From JANQPX01 sp039197065 (GTDB taxonomy: Bacteria; Pseudomonadota; Alphaproteobacteria; Geminicoccales; Geminicoccaceae), in NCBI GenBank assembly GCA_039197065.1, contig JBCCUL010000025.1, forward strand, positions 1-64,000: DNA of 64,000 bases, read 5' to 3'. Of the stretch, positions 51,499 to 59,598 are shown piece by piece. Under the pieces are notes generated by a model. The model did not search any database. It was given only the letters and a program-made list of their open reading frames with translations, and had not been told where the DNA came from. The first letter of the stretch is position 1, and every line of letters starts with the position of its first letter. Position numbers and translations under genes: made by a program.

Positions 51499-51951
51499 CT
51501 ATTTAGGCTTTGCCGGCGCACGGCGCCGCTGCTTCGGCGGGTGAACGTCCGTCGGGTCCAGCAGGCCGGCGCGTATCAACTTCAAGCCAAGATCGATGAT
51601 CCCCACCGCAGAAGATGGCCCCGCTACGGGAATGCCCAGCATCTCGGGCAACGAACTGCCGGTGCCGCCGAAATTTGCCGGGATGCTTCGGGAGCCTGAC
51701 TCGATGACTTCGAGGCCGGCGGCAGCTCTGAGCGCTTCGAGCCAAGGATTGCCCGGCGCTTCTTCCTTGCCCTCATGATCCCGACGCCGAAACAGCGCTG
51801 GAAGCTCGGGCTGTTCCTGCATGATCTGAGCAGCACGCTGAAGGCGCGGATCTTTCTGAGTCTCGATGCCAAAAAGCAGCTGGCCGAGAGGCGTTCCTCC
51901 GGTTTGGCCTGGCGCCTTCTTCTGGGCGTAGCCCGAGAGTATTCCCGGCAT
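51499..51951 (-). CDS. Phage hypothetical protein
   Basis: 150 residues from MPGILSGYAQKKA. The N-terminal part has LFGIETQKDPRLQRAAQIMQ, helical; a middle with PSSAVGIIDLGLKLIRAGL near the end and a basic Pro/Arg tail. It is coupled to the next gene with a 2-bp gap and belongs to the virion gene group. Function unknown. Confidence 0.6.
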   Translation of the reverse strand: MPGILSGYAQKKAPGQTGGTPLGQLLFGIETQKDPRLQRAAQIMQEQPELPALFRRRDHEGKEEAPGNPWLEALRAAAGLEVIESGSRSIPANFGGTGSSLPEMLGIPVAGPSSAVGIIDLGLKLIRAGLLDPTDVHPPKQRRRAPAKPK

Positions 51952-51953
51952 AT

Positions 51954-52310
51954 TCAGCCTTCCACGCAAGCGAGCGGTTTGCGGGTAGCGGGAACGAAGG
52001 TTCGCATTGAGAGTGACCGCTTGTTCTCGACAAGAGCCCCTTCCGCCAAGATGTCCATGCTCAAGTCGGCCAGAGCGACACCGAGCCGGTCGGCGTCTAT
52101 GGGCGGGGCCTCAGCGGCTTTTTGAAGCCGGCGGAGTTGGCTACCGAAGTCCGGGCCTAAATCCCGCCACACGAGCGCTCCCATCGCCTGGAGAGCATTG
52201 GTCAGACGAACTTCTAGAGGCCCGTCAGCTGCCAGAGCATGGAGACTTGAGATTGCAGCATTAATCGCCGCTGCCGTCGGCGTCTTGGATGGTTTGATGC
52301 GCCCGCTCAT
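51954..52310 (-). CDS. Phage hypothetical protein
   Basis: 118 residues. It is mostly helical: AAINAAISSLHALAADGPLE and LGPDFGSQLRRLQKAAEAPP, then RLGVALADLSMDILAEGALV. Leftward, between the 702-residue virion-type protein and the next small protein. Family not recognised. Confidence 0.55.
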   Translation of the reverse strand: MSGRIKPSKTPTAAAINAAISSLHALAADGPLEVRLTNALQAMGALVWRDLGPDFGSQLRRLQKAAEAPPIDADRLGVALADLSMDILAEGALVENKRSLSMRTFVPATRKPLACVEG

Positions 52311-52406
52311 GCGTCGCTCCTGGCTGCCAGGTGATGCTCAGCAGCCGAAGTCAGGGTTTCAGATGAGGAACTGTCGGAAAGGGCGTAGCGGGCGCTGACG
52401 GGCATT

Positions 52407-54515
52407 CTAGAGGCTTGTCCGAGGTTCGAAGTCGGGCCGGAACATCAAGGCGCCAAGCGATCGCTGGCGATCATCGAGGGCAGCGGCATGGCGTGACTGC
52501 GGACGCGCAAGAACCCTCGGTACCGCCGCGGACGCCGGCGCCTCGTCCTGGTCATCGACACTGAGTCGGCCGGCTGCCTGCGGGCTCCTGGACAGGATGC
52601 GCGGCACCACGCCAGGCTCAAGCTTGAGCTCGCCCAGCGCGCGGCGGGTCGTCATGAAGTCGCGAAGCGTGGATTTCGCCAAGGGCGCGGAAAGCGCCAG
52701 GAAGCCCGGACCTGCTGCGACCGATCCAACCAAGCCGGCGCCGAACATCGACTTCTGCAGGCCTTCCAGCATGGTCCAGCCTGAGCGCGGCGGGTTCATG
52801 GCCTTGGCCGGCGTCTTGGTGGCAGCAAGCGCCTTCACCAGCTTCCGCATCTGGCCAATCTCACCCGACTCGAAAAGCTCATCCATCAGCTCGGGGAACT
52901 GGTTCAGGTGCTTCTCGATCGCGTTCGACAGGTTGCCGGCGGTCTTCATATTGCCCTGCGGGTCTTGAATGATGCGCTGCCAGGCCGCCTGCTTGAAGCT
53001 GCCGAAGGCTTCCGGCGATGCAGACTTGATCCGACGCACCGCCTCGGCCGTGCCTGACAGGCCAAGCGTGGACTTGCCGAAGAGCGCGTTGACGCTGTCC
53101 GACACGCTCTCGTCCAGAAGCTTGTCGACAATGCGCCCGGCCGGATCGCCGGCATTGTTCCCGAACCGTTGCTTGAACTGACGGTGAAGCCCGCGCGCAT
53201 CCTTGATCGCGTTGAGCGCCTTCTCATCGCCGCTGAACAGGCTGCTGTCGACGACATCATCCATCCAAGCGTCGAAGTCGCCCTTCAGCTTCTGGACGCC
53301 CGCCCGCGCCGCTGCAGAGTCCGGCCCCTTCAGGCTGGCCAGGGTGCTGTTCAGGTTTTTGCGCAAACCTTCGACTTCGGCGATCGACACGCCCCGTTGC
53401 GGCGATACGCCGGGCTTGGTGCTGACCGCTTCCGACAAGTTGTCGACGATGCCGGTCAGCCGCTCGCGCATCACCGGGTCGAAGCCGGCAAATTCGTCGG
53501 CGGAGCGACGCATGCGGTCGACCAGCGGATTGAACGCCTCGCGAGCGATCGAGCCGTCCTGCTTGCTGGCGGCATCATAAGCGGCGCGGACTTCGGCCTT
53601 CTGCGCATTGTGGGCGGCCGTGAGATCTTCGATGCCGCGCGCCGAAGCCGTGCCGATATCATCCGCAGACGGGACGATGCCACGCGCCGCTGCATCGATC
53701 GCATCCGCCTGTTCGCCCTCAAAACGTCGCAGCGGATCGGCAAATGCGCCGCCGGTCTGCCGGACGTTCTCCTCAGCCTTGAGCGTAGCCAGATCGTCCG
53801 TCATCTGCCCGCGCGTCAGGAGGATGTTGAGGTCTTGCGCGGCCAGGGCATCTTCCTTCACCCTTGGCGTCGCCCTCACACGGTTGAGAATGCCGAGCGG
53901 GCCACCGATCGCAGCGCCAACTGCGGCATCACCAGCAGCTGACCGGGCACGCTCTTGAAGGTCGCCCTCCGCCGAGCCGAAGCCGTAGGCGCCAGCTTCC
54001 GCCGCGCCGATACCAGCGCCTTTCAAGATCCGGGGTAGAACGCCCGCTGACGCTTCGAACGCCTTCCGGCCGAGAACGGCGCGAGCGGCCGTCGCGGGTG
54101 CGGTCACAGCGCCGGCAACCTGCCCAACCTTGTAGGCCGTCGAGTCCGTGGTCGGCGCCATATCTTCGGCCACCCGCCGCCGGGCTTCTTCCCAGCCGAC
54201 GAACGGCGCGCCCACCGCAGCCACCGCCTCATCCATCAGCCCGAACGACAGCATGTCGGCAATGCCGGACGTGACGTTCTTGCCGGTCTCGATTGCCGAA
54301 CCGATGCGATCAAGGAAGCCTGGCTCTTGCTGCGCTAAAGCCAAGGCCGCCTCCGGGTCTTGCTGAGCATGTGCGGTGCTGATAATTCCGCCCCCGCCCT
54401 GCCGGCGAGCCCGTTCCGCGCGAAGTGCTTCGAGACGTGCCGGTCCTGCTGCGCCGCTCTGCCGGCGCTGGCGTTCAGCAATCAAGGCGTCGAGTCTCGC
54501 TCGATTAGCCGCCAT
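52407..54515 (-). CDS. Large phage virion/internal-type protein
   Basis: 702 residues. The first 50 are coiled (RLDALIAERQRRQ, RLEALRAERARRQ), then a domain with FLDRIGSAIETGKNVTSGI and ADMLSFGLMDEAVAAVGAPF, glycine-rich hydrophobic segments (GAVTAPATAARAVLG, GAGIGAAEAGAYGFGS) typical of phage internal or DNA-ejection proteins, and a long helical end. I do not recognise the exact family. It overlaps the start of the next protein upstream by about 11 bp. Confidence 0.65.
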   Translation of the reverse strand: MAANRARLDALIAERQRRQSGAAGPARLEALRAERARRQGGGGIISTAHAQQDPEAALALAQQEPGFLDRIGSAIETGKNVTSGIADMLSFGLMDEAVAAVGAPFVGWEEARRRVAEDMAPTTDSTAYKVGQVAGAVTAPATAARAVLGRKAFEASAGVLPRILKGAGIGAAEAGAYGFGSAEGDLQERARSAAGDAAVGAAIGGPLGILNRVRATPRVKEDALAAQDLNILLTRGQMTDDLATLKAEENVRQTGGAFADPLRRFEGEQADAIDAAARGIVPSADDIGTASARGIEDLTAAHNAQKAEVRAAYDAASKQDGSIAREAFNPLVDRMRRSADEFAGFDPVMRERLTGIVDNLSEAVSTKPGVSPQRGVSIAEVEGLRKNLNSTLASLKGPDSAAARAGVQKLKGDFDAWMDDVVDSSLFSGDEKALNAIKDARGLHRQFKQRFGNNAGDPAGRIVDKLLDESVSDSVNALFGKSTLGLSGTAEAVRRIKSASPEAFGSFKQAAWQRIIQDPQGNMKTAGNLSNAIEKHLNQFPELMDELFESGEIGQMRKLVKALAATKTPAKAMNPPRSGWTMLEGLQKSMFGAGLVGSVAAGPGFLALSAPLAKSTLRDFMTTRRALGELKLEPGVVPRILSRSPQAAGRLSVDDQDEAPASAAVPRVLARPQSRHAAALDDRQRSLGALMFRPDFEPRTSL

Positions 54516-56010
54516 GGAGACGGGCCTCCTCCGCTGCGATGGCCGCGTCCAGGTCGGCGTCGCTCAGCTGACGATCGGCCGCGCTCAGCTGGTAAACACC
54601 ACTGCCGGCCGGCGCCGCCTGGCCACTCTCACTACCCCGGAATTCGGCGATTTGCTGGTCGCGAAGCGCCTTGCCTTGTCGCGCCTGTTCCGCCGTCAGC
54701 TTCCCGGCCTTTACGGCTGCATCGATCTGCGCATCCGTGCCATGGACGGTGGTGATGCGCTGAACACCAAGGTCCATCAGGTTCTTCTGAAGGTCAGCTT
54801 CCGGCAGCGTAGGATCGAGGGAGCCAGCCAGGGATGACAAGGATTCGCGCTCGCCTTCCGAAAGCGCTCCAACAGCGCCGCCAGTTGGTGAGTTGTTGCG
54901 CATCTCTTGAAGCTCGCCAAAAGCCACGTTCGCTTTGATGGACTCCAGATGCTTCGCCATTTGGCCCGATTGCGTCAGCGGACCGATTAGTGGAACGTCC
55001 TTGGCTTGCCCTTGAATTGGCCCGCCCGCACCAGCACGACTCATGTCCAGGACGCGGTTGATGTCTCGCATCAATGGATTAAGCCCGAGCTTTTCGTGCT
55101 CTCTTCGAACGGCGCTTTTTTCTTCCGCCGATGCCCTCTCCGCGGCTGCCGGACTGCCCTCGATCGGGACGATCCGATAGCCCGCCTCTGTGGTTGGATC
55201 AGGGATCGCCGCCATGCCGGCCGGGACTTTGCCCAGCCTGTTTTCGCCGGCTCCGGTGTTCACCGTCACTCCGCCGCCGCCGACCGCGTCGACCTCGCCC
55301 GTGCGCATGTTGACGTTGAAGATCCGGCCGGCATTCGGGTCGTTCTCGGGATAGCCCAAATCAAGGCCAGTGACCTGGCTGTAGCTATCTGCCTGTTCCG
55401 CAGGCCCCGCAGCGATTTGCTCTCCCGTCTGCGGATTGACCGCCACCTCGCCAGCGCTAAGCGTCAAAGGTCCTGGTCCTGCCTTGCCGGTGCCTTCGAC
55501 AAGCTGGCCGGTGGTCACGTCGTAAAGCCCGCCATCGGTCTGAATGAACTTGTCTTCGGCGGCCTGCAGCGGCTCGTAGATCACCCGTCCGGTGCTTGGA
55601 TCAATCAAGGCATCGCCGATGGCCATCGGCCCCGGCCCTGGTCCAAGCTCTTGCTGCAAAATGGCCAGCTTTCCGTCGGCGTCGAGCGAGTCAAACAGCA
55701 TGAGCGATTCGGGCGTCGAAGATCCGGCGGCTACGGCACCGAACAACGCCTCCCGCCCTTGGGCGAGCCGCTCGTCTTCTTCCGCAAGCGCAGCCTCTTG
55801 CCGGAGAATGGCATCGCTATATTGCTGTTTTTCAAATCCGAGCTTCTCACGCTGCAGGCTACGGCCCTGAGCTGCGTCGAAAGACCGGGAGAACGCCATG
55901 CCGCCGTCGATCACCGGCGCTGCTTGCGCCTGCATCAGCTGCGGGGCCACCCCGGCTTGGAATTGCGGCTGACGGGCGCGACGTTCGAGAAGGGCTTGGA
56001 AGAGTGGCAT
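54505..56010 (-). CDS. Phage virion-type protein with SPTGGAVG motif
   Basis: 501 residues from the ATG at 56010, with an AGGAG site upstream. The N-terminal third is coiled (GRSLQREKLGFEKQQYSDAI, QEAALAEEDERLAQGREALF). The end contains ANVAFGELQEMRNNSPTGGA followed by VGALSEGERESLSSLAGSLD, a motif I know from many phage structural or internal proteins. It overlaps the 702-residue protein by 11 bp and both form the large-protein part of the leftward operon. Confidence 0.7.
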   Translation of the reverse strand: MPLFQALLERRARQPQFQAGVAPQLMQAQAAPVIDGGMAFSRSFDAAQGRSLQREKLGFEKQQYSDAILRQEAALAEEDERLAQGREALFGAVAAGSSTPESLMLFDSLDADGKLAILQQELGPGPGPMAIGDALIDPSTGRVIYEPLQAAEDKFIQTDGGLYDVTTGQLVEGTGKAGPGPLTLSAGEVAVNPQTGEQIAAGPAEQADSYSQVTGLDLGYPENDPNAGRIFNVNMRTGEVDAVGGGGVTVNTGAGENRLGKVPAGMAAIPDPTTEAGYRIVPIEGSPAAAERASAEEKSAVRREHEKLGLNPLMRDINRVLDMSRAGAGGPIQGQAKDVPLIGPLTQSGQMAKHLESIKANVAFGELQEMRNNSPTGGAVGALSEGERESLSSLAGSLDPTLPEADLQKNLMDLGVQRITTVHGTDAQIDAAVKAGKLTAEQARQGKALRDQQIAEFRGSESGQAAPAGSGVYQLSAADRQLSDADLDAAIAAEEARLHGG

Positions 56011-56080
56011 CAATCGATCTCCTGGGATGAGACGGGTGCCAATTCGTGCTTCGGCAGCCGTAGCATGTTTTTCCGATTTT

Positions 56081-56095
56081 GTCTCATTTTGAGAC
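56081..56095. promoter_or_regulatory. GTCTCA-TTT-TGAGAC palindrome
   Basis: A perfect 6-3-6 palindrome in the 137-bp gap before the 501-residue phage protein. Part of it (CAAAATGAGACAA) recurs near 33273 before the ferric reductase cluster's end. No regulator can be named. Confidence 0.4.
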
Positions 56096-56147
56096 TAATT
56101 GGGATAGGCCGGATGGCAGGCCATCCATGGGGTTCGGATACGGTGGC

Positions 56148-56471
56148 TCACATGAGAAAGCTGCCGTCGCAGACGGGGGCCTCCTGGACACGGGGGCATG
56201 GCACGATTTCACCGAGATCGCCGCGGACATGCACCATGATGTCAGGCAGTGAACCGAGCTTTGTCAGGCAGATCGAAGCCGGACCCGCTGCCTCGATCTC
56301 GTCCCCTACGGCGAGTTGATCGGCGAGCGCGCCAGGCGTCGTGACGACGGCCGGCGGCATTTCGGGACTGACGCGCACGACGACAGATCGAAACCGGCCG
56401 TCGCTGCACTCTAAGGATCGGGCGATCCAGGTGACCGTGCCCCGGAGGATGACGGCGAGGTATGCACTCAC
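56148..56471 (-). CDS. Phage hypothetical protein (beta-rich)
   Basis: 107 residues. Alternating hydrophobic strands (YLAVILRGTVTWIARSLE, RFRSVVVRVSPEMPPAVV, DQLAVGDEIEAAGPASI) suggest an OB-like or small beta-barrel protein. It overlaps the next gene by 4 bp (ATGA at 56468-56471), so it belongs to the operon. Function unknown. Confidence 0.6.
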   Translation of the reverse strand: MSAYLAVILRGTVTWIARSLECSDGRFRSVVVRVSPEMPPAVVTTPGALADQLAVGDEIEAAGPASICLTKLGSLPDIMVHVRGDLGEIVPCPRVQEAPVCDGSFLM

Positions 56472-56851
56472 GCTGCGATCAGCCCAGCTGCTTCGTCAAG
56501 GAGTGTTTTGGCCTGCACTCCACGTTGGAGCGCGTCTTGCTCGATCATGGCCCTTTCTTCCGCCGGCAATGCCGCACGCTCGCTCTCGATGTCCTCGGAA
56601 TACTGCCGCAGATCGGTTCGAACCTCGGCCGGCATGGGCGGGCATGGCGATACGATCATCGGTTTCTCATGAAGCTCGCGCGCACGGGCCAGCGCTCGAT
56701 CCCGGTCAATCTCGCCGTGCCGGATCTCTTCGATGTGCAGCCAAAGCTCCATATCGAGCTGCCGCGTCTCTGGCGTGCGCATTCTAAGCTCCTCTTTGCC
56801 GTCTGCCCTGTTGCCCTTTTCCAATCGTGACAAGCGCGTCTTCAGGTGCAT
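56468..56851 (-). CDS. Phage hypothetical protein (helical)
   Basis: 127 residues, helical and charged: KTRLSRLEKGNRADGKEELR, DMELWLHIEEIRHGEIDRDR and EDIESERAALPAEERAMIEQ. The start of its sequence resembles the next gene product's start (RLESRLSRLE), so the two could be related. It overlaps the next gene's stop by 1 bp. Function unknown. Confidence 0.6.
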   Translation of the reverse strand: MHLKTRLSRLEKGNRADGKEELRMRTPETRQLDMELWLHIEEIRHGEIDRDRALARARELHEKPMIVSPCPPMPAEVRTDLRQYSEDIESERAALPAEERAMIEQDALQRGVQAKTLLDEAAGLIAA

Positions 56852-57132
56852 CAGCCGCCCTCCCGTTCGGCCGCCACCCGGTCGTGGATAGCTTCTCTGG
56901 CCTCATCTAGCATCTCGCGCTCAGGCGAGGGAAAGTATGGCAGCTGGACGATCAGGTGATCGAGAGTTCGACCAGCCAGCGCGCGGTACTGGCGCTCATA
57001 CTCGCTGATGATCCACTCCAGTTTGTCCTCGCCCTCCGGCGGTTTCGCCAGCATCAGGTCGATGTGGCCGATTATCGGGAGGGTCGGGGGCTCCAGCCGT
57101 GAGAGCCGGCTTTCAAGACGTCCAATCGGCAT
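56851..57132 (-). CDS. Phage hypothetical protein (helical)
   Basis: 93 residues from the ATG at 57132 with a GGAGAAT site. MPIGRLESRLSRLEPPTLP leads to GEDKLEWIISEYERQYRALA and a helical end. It starts within the last bases of the DUF5681 gene, so it is translationally coupled. Function unknown. Confidence 0.6.
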   Translation of the reverse strand: MPIGRLESRLSRLEPPTLPIIGHIDLMLAKPPEGEDKLEWIISEYERQYRALAGRTLDHLIVQLPYFPSPEREMLDEAREAIHDRVAAEREGG

Positions 57133-57133
57133 T

Positions 57134-57601
57134 TCACATTCTCCTCGGGTTGCGTTGCTCAAGTCGAGAAATCCGCTCTTCAAGCTCCGCCGTCTCAACA
57201 ATTTTTCGATGCGCCTCGACCAGTTTCGAGAGTGCTTCGCCCTCAGATGGCGCCAGTTCGCCGGATGCGACGGCCTCGATCAGCCGCGCCGTGATGCGGG
57301 GTAAGTCGGATGACTTCTCGATAGGGGGTAGCGTGGTCTCCAGCGGCCTCTCGCGACGGGGCGGTAGGATGCGCTCCAAGCAAAGCCGCAGTGCCGTGGG
57401 ATCGCCATCCAGCGCCAGCTGGACGACCTTCTGGGTCAAGGCCTCGGCCTGGCCGTCCAGTAAGCTCTCTACGGCCTTTGTCGTTCGATGGCGCGATCCT
57501 GACGGCGGACCGGCCGGGTTGCCGCTCACCCCCGGCTTCCAGCGTCCTCGAGGGTCTCGGCCGTCCTGAGATCCACTTGAGTTATCAGGTTCGTCAGTCA
57601 T
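57134..57601 (-). CDS. DUF5681 family phage protein
   Basis: 155 residues. RGRWKPGVSGNPAGPPSGSR is the DUF5681 signature at about 18-37, with basic Pro and Gly residues. A helical part follows (ESLLDGQAEALTQKVVQLAL, DPTALRLCLERILPPRRERP) and ends with a charged helix. These proteins are widespread in phages and islands of Alphaproteobacteria, often near packaging genes. Overlaps the OB-fold gene by 4 bp (ATGA). Confidence 0.85.
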   Translation of the reverse strand: MTDEPDNSSGSQDGRDPRGRWKPGVSGNPAGPPSGSRHRTTKAVESLLDGQAEALTQKVVQLALDGDPTALRLCLERILPPRRERPLETTLPPIEKSSDLPRITARLIEAVASGELAPSEGEALSKLVEAHRKIVETAELEERISRLEQRNPRRM

Positions 57602-58014
57602 ATCGGGAACTCGTCATTATAAGGTGGTTCGGGACCGGCGAGGCCGGCTGGACCGTGGTGATGGTGCTGGGCGCCATTGCCCTGGCCGTGCTGCCGGTCG
57701 TCGCGGCGCTGATCTCGACACTGGCGAGCGCCAGCCCTTCCGGTCAGCTTCGACCATCTAGCCAGCACCGAGAGCGACGGTTTCGGATCCTCGCCGTTCT
57801 TCTGCCAGACCTTCGCCTCGGCCGGGCCTTCGACGGCCAGGCTGTCGCCGACATTCACCCGTTCGGCTTCGTCGCCGAACAGCAGAACCGATACCGCCGG
57901 CGTGTCCTGGCCGGGCGCAATCAGCACGTTGCGCATCGGCTTGTCATTGCGTGTCTTCTTCAGCTCACCGGCCCAGCAGACGCGGCCGCTCACATAGGCC
58001 ATGGGTTCGCTCAT
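57598..58014 (-). CDS. Single-strand-binding-like OB-fold phage protein
   Basis: 138 residues. YVSGRVCWAGELKKTRNDKP, AVSVLLFGDEAERVNVGDSL and SLSVLARWSKLTGRAGARQC look like an OB-fold strand order of a phage SSB, followed by a His-rich, low-complexity tail (residues 100-130) and a short acidic end (EPPYNDEFPI), as is usual for SSB C-termini. It is probably used in replication with the primase. Confidence 0.75.
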   Translation of the reverse strand: MSEPMAYVSGRVCWAGELKKTRNDKPMRNVLIAPGQDTPAVSVLLFGDEAERVNVGDSLAVEGPAEAKVWQKNGEDPKPSLSVLARWSKLTGRAGARQCRDQRRDDRQHGQGNGAQHHHHGPAGLAGPEPPYNDEFPI

Positions 58015-58023
58015 CGTCTCCTC

Positions 58024-58218
58024 CTAAGCGGCCTCGTCAGGATCGCCGCCAGTAAGCATGTGCGGCGGGTAGAGACCGGTTGCTTCGCGGATGCGCCACA
58101 GTTCGGCCAGAGCGCGCTGCCTGGCTTGCTGTCGACGACGCTCCTGCAGCTCGTGCAAACGATCCCGGTGCGCGTTCTCGAAATTCACCACTTGCCCTCG
58201 TTCTTCATCGTCACACAT
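58024..58218 (-). CDS. Small coiled phage protein
   Basis: 64 residues from MCDDEERGQVVNF; an ATG at 58287, in ATGA overlap with the TOPRIM gene, would add 23 Arg-rich residues and fits the operon's overlap style. The sequence has HRDRLHELQERRRQQARQRA, a basic coil, and TGLYPPHMLTGGDPDEAA at the end. Function unknown. Confidence 0.55.
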   Translation of the reverse strand: MCDDEERGQVVNFENAHRDRLHELQERRRQQARQRALAELWRIREATGLYPPHMLTGGDPDEAA

Positions 58219-58283
58219 GATCAGTCGTCCCGTTCGAAGCCGGCGGCGCTCAAGACCCCCCGAGTGCCGCCGGCGATTACCTG

Positions 58284-59153
58284 TCATGCCGCACGCATCC
58301 GTTGGGCATACTCAAACAAATCCAGGCGCTCCGACTTCTCGGCTTCCTCCAGAACCGCAAGCTCATGGGGGTCGATAAATTCTACGATGGCGTCGCAGAG
58401 AAGCTGGCGCATAACGCCCGCCGGCATGGCCTCGGCCTCAACGGTTCCCTGATCGGATGACCAACCCCCGCGCTTGTCGTTCTTCTTCGGCGGTTTAGTG
58501 GGCAAGCCCATTAAGGCGATCTGCTCGGGATTGATCCCGATGCGATGGAACATGATCTCTTGCTCTGGCAGATGAGCCTTCAGTTCCTGCTCGATCTGAC
58601 GGTCGATGAGAACGCCGGCAGGATCGTAGTCACCAATATAGAGGACGTGTACCGGCCGATCGCCAGCTGAGGCCTTGATGTTTTCGGCGGCCTGCCAAGC
58701 GAGTGACAAAGACGTGAATCCGCCAGAGGGATAGAGAGGCACCGCATAACGCATGCAGTCATCCTCGATCACGCCAGCGATCGATCGGCTTTCGCACCAC
58801 ACCTCGACATAAACCGGCGCCGATGCCCAATAGTTACGTCTGTAGAGCTGAGCGACGTGAGCGACAGCTTCGGATGGGTGGTTGTAGGTGGTGGTGAAAT
58901 AGCCTCGCCTGGTCGTGTCGACGAGCCAGCTATAAGGGACCAGGAACTCCCTACGCATCTTCACCAGCTGGCGCTGGACCGGGACATAGCCCTGCTGCTG
59001 ATCCTTCTCTACTGGTTCGGGCAGGTTCGGGTTTGTCATTCGGTAGAAAACGTGCCGAACTGACTGCGGGTGATCGCCCTCCAGCTCCTCCAGCATCTGA
59101 GTACGCAGCTGCTCAATCTGAGCCCTGGTACGACGTCGACGTCGCTCACTCAT
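58284..59153 (-). CDS. Spo11/topoisomerase VI A-like TOPRIM protein (phage)
   Basis: 289 residues from the ATG at 59153; the frame extends upstream to 59594 but that part is the shadow of the TubC-like gene. Residues 15-90 are a winged helix (SVRHVFYRMTNPNLP, KMRREFLVPYSWLVDTTRRG). The TOPRIM domain follows: VYVEVWCESRSIAG with Glu121 and VLYIGDYDPAG with Asp175 and Asp177, then INPEQIALMGLPTKPPKKND. This order fits phage and archaeal proteins related to Topo VI subunit A and Spo11. No B-subunit (GHKL ATPase) gene is present. It sits in the replication block after the primase/helicase. Confidence 0.75.
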   Translation of the reverse strand: MSERRRRRTRAQIEQLRTQMLEELEGDHPQSVRHVFYRMTNPNLPEPVEKDQQQGYVPVQRQLVKMRREFLVPYSWLVDTTRRGYFTTTYNHPSEAVAHVAQLYRRNYWASAPVYVEVWCESRSIAGVIEDDCMRYAVPLYPSGGFTSLSLAWQAAENIKASAGDRPVHVLYIGDYDPAGVLIDRQIEQELKAHLPEQEIMFHRIGINPEQIALMGLPTKPPKKNDKRGGWSSDQGTVEAEAMPAGVMRQLLCDAIVEFIDPHELAVLEEAEKSERLDLFEYAQRMRAA

Positions 59154-59598
59154 CGAACTCACCCCGCAGCCAGACTTCCGCCTCGTCGTCAGCCAGCGCC
59201 GGATCGACGGCCATGCGGGCACGCTCCATCGCCTCCCGCGTCGCCTGGCGCTGGTTGCGGATGGCCGACGCGACGATGCCGTCGCCCAACAGGTGGTCGT
59301 CGCTGGTGTCGAACACCGGCATGCCGTCCGCATCAGTTGGGACGGGTGAGCGGTGGCGCGGTTCGGTGCTGTCGGTTTCGGTAGGTGTGGTCGGTGCCGG
59401 CGCAGCCACCGTGTCGACCGCCTGGTGCTCGGCTTCGAGGCTTCGCAGGTGTTCGATGATGTCGGACTTCGAGGCCCGCAAGCGTGCCAGGAGACCGGGA
59501 GGCGGATCGGTTTCGGCCTCCCACTGCAACGCGTCATTTTCCAGAAGAAGCCGGATTCCTGCTGCATTCGCCTCGGCAAGAAGGCTCGCGACACTCAT
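59146..59598 (-). CDS. TubC N-terminal docking domain-like phage protein
   Basis: 150 residues from the ATG at 59598, overlapping the primase gene stop (ATGA). Residues 1-55 (SVASLLAEANAAGIRLLLEN, ALQWEAETDPPPGLLARLRA) match the TubC docking-domain pattern found in many rhizobial mobile elements next to primase genes. The middle is disordered and the end is helical (RQATREAMERARMAVDPALA). It overlaps the start of the TOPRIM gene by 8 bp. It may be an adaptor between the primase and the TOPRIM protein. Confidence 0.7.
   Translation of the reverse strand: MSVASLLAEANAAGIRLLLENDALQWEAETDPPPGLLARLRASKSDIIEHLRSLEAEHQAVDTVAAPAPTTPTETDSTEPRHRSPVPTDADGMPVFDTSDDHLLGDGIVASAIRNQRQATREAMERARMAVDPALADDEAEVWLRGEFDE

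Noticed and set aside
55006..56319. 437-codon plus-strand frame opposite the phage virion gene
   Set aside because: Shadow of the leftward gene; it crosses the palindrome and the gap at 56011-56147 and lacks any motif.
57391..58452. 353-codon plus-strand frame in the phage operon
   Set aside because: Runs antisense to three coupled small genes; composition is low quality.
59154..59594. N-terminal extension of the TOPRIM protein
   Set aside because: This part is a shadow of the TubC-like gene; the ATG at 59153 overlaps that gene's stop and begins the winged helix.
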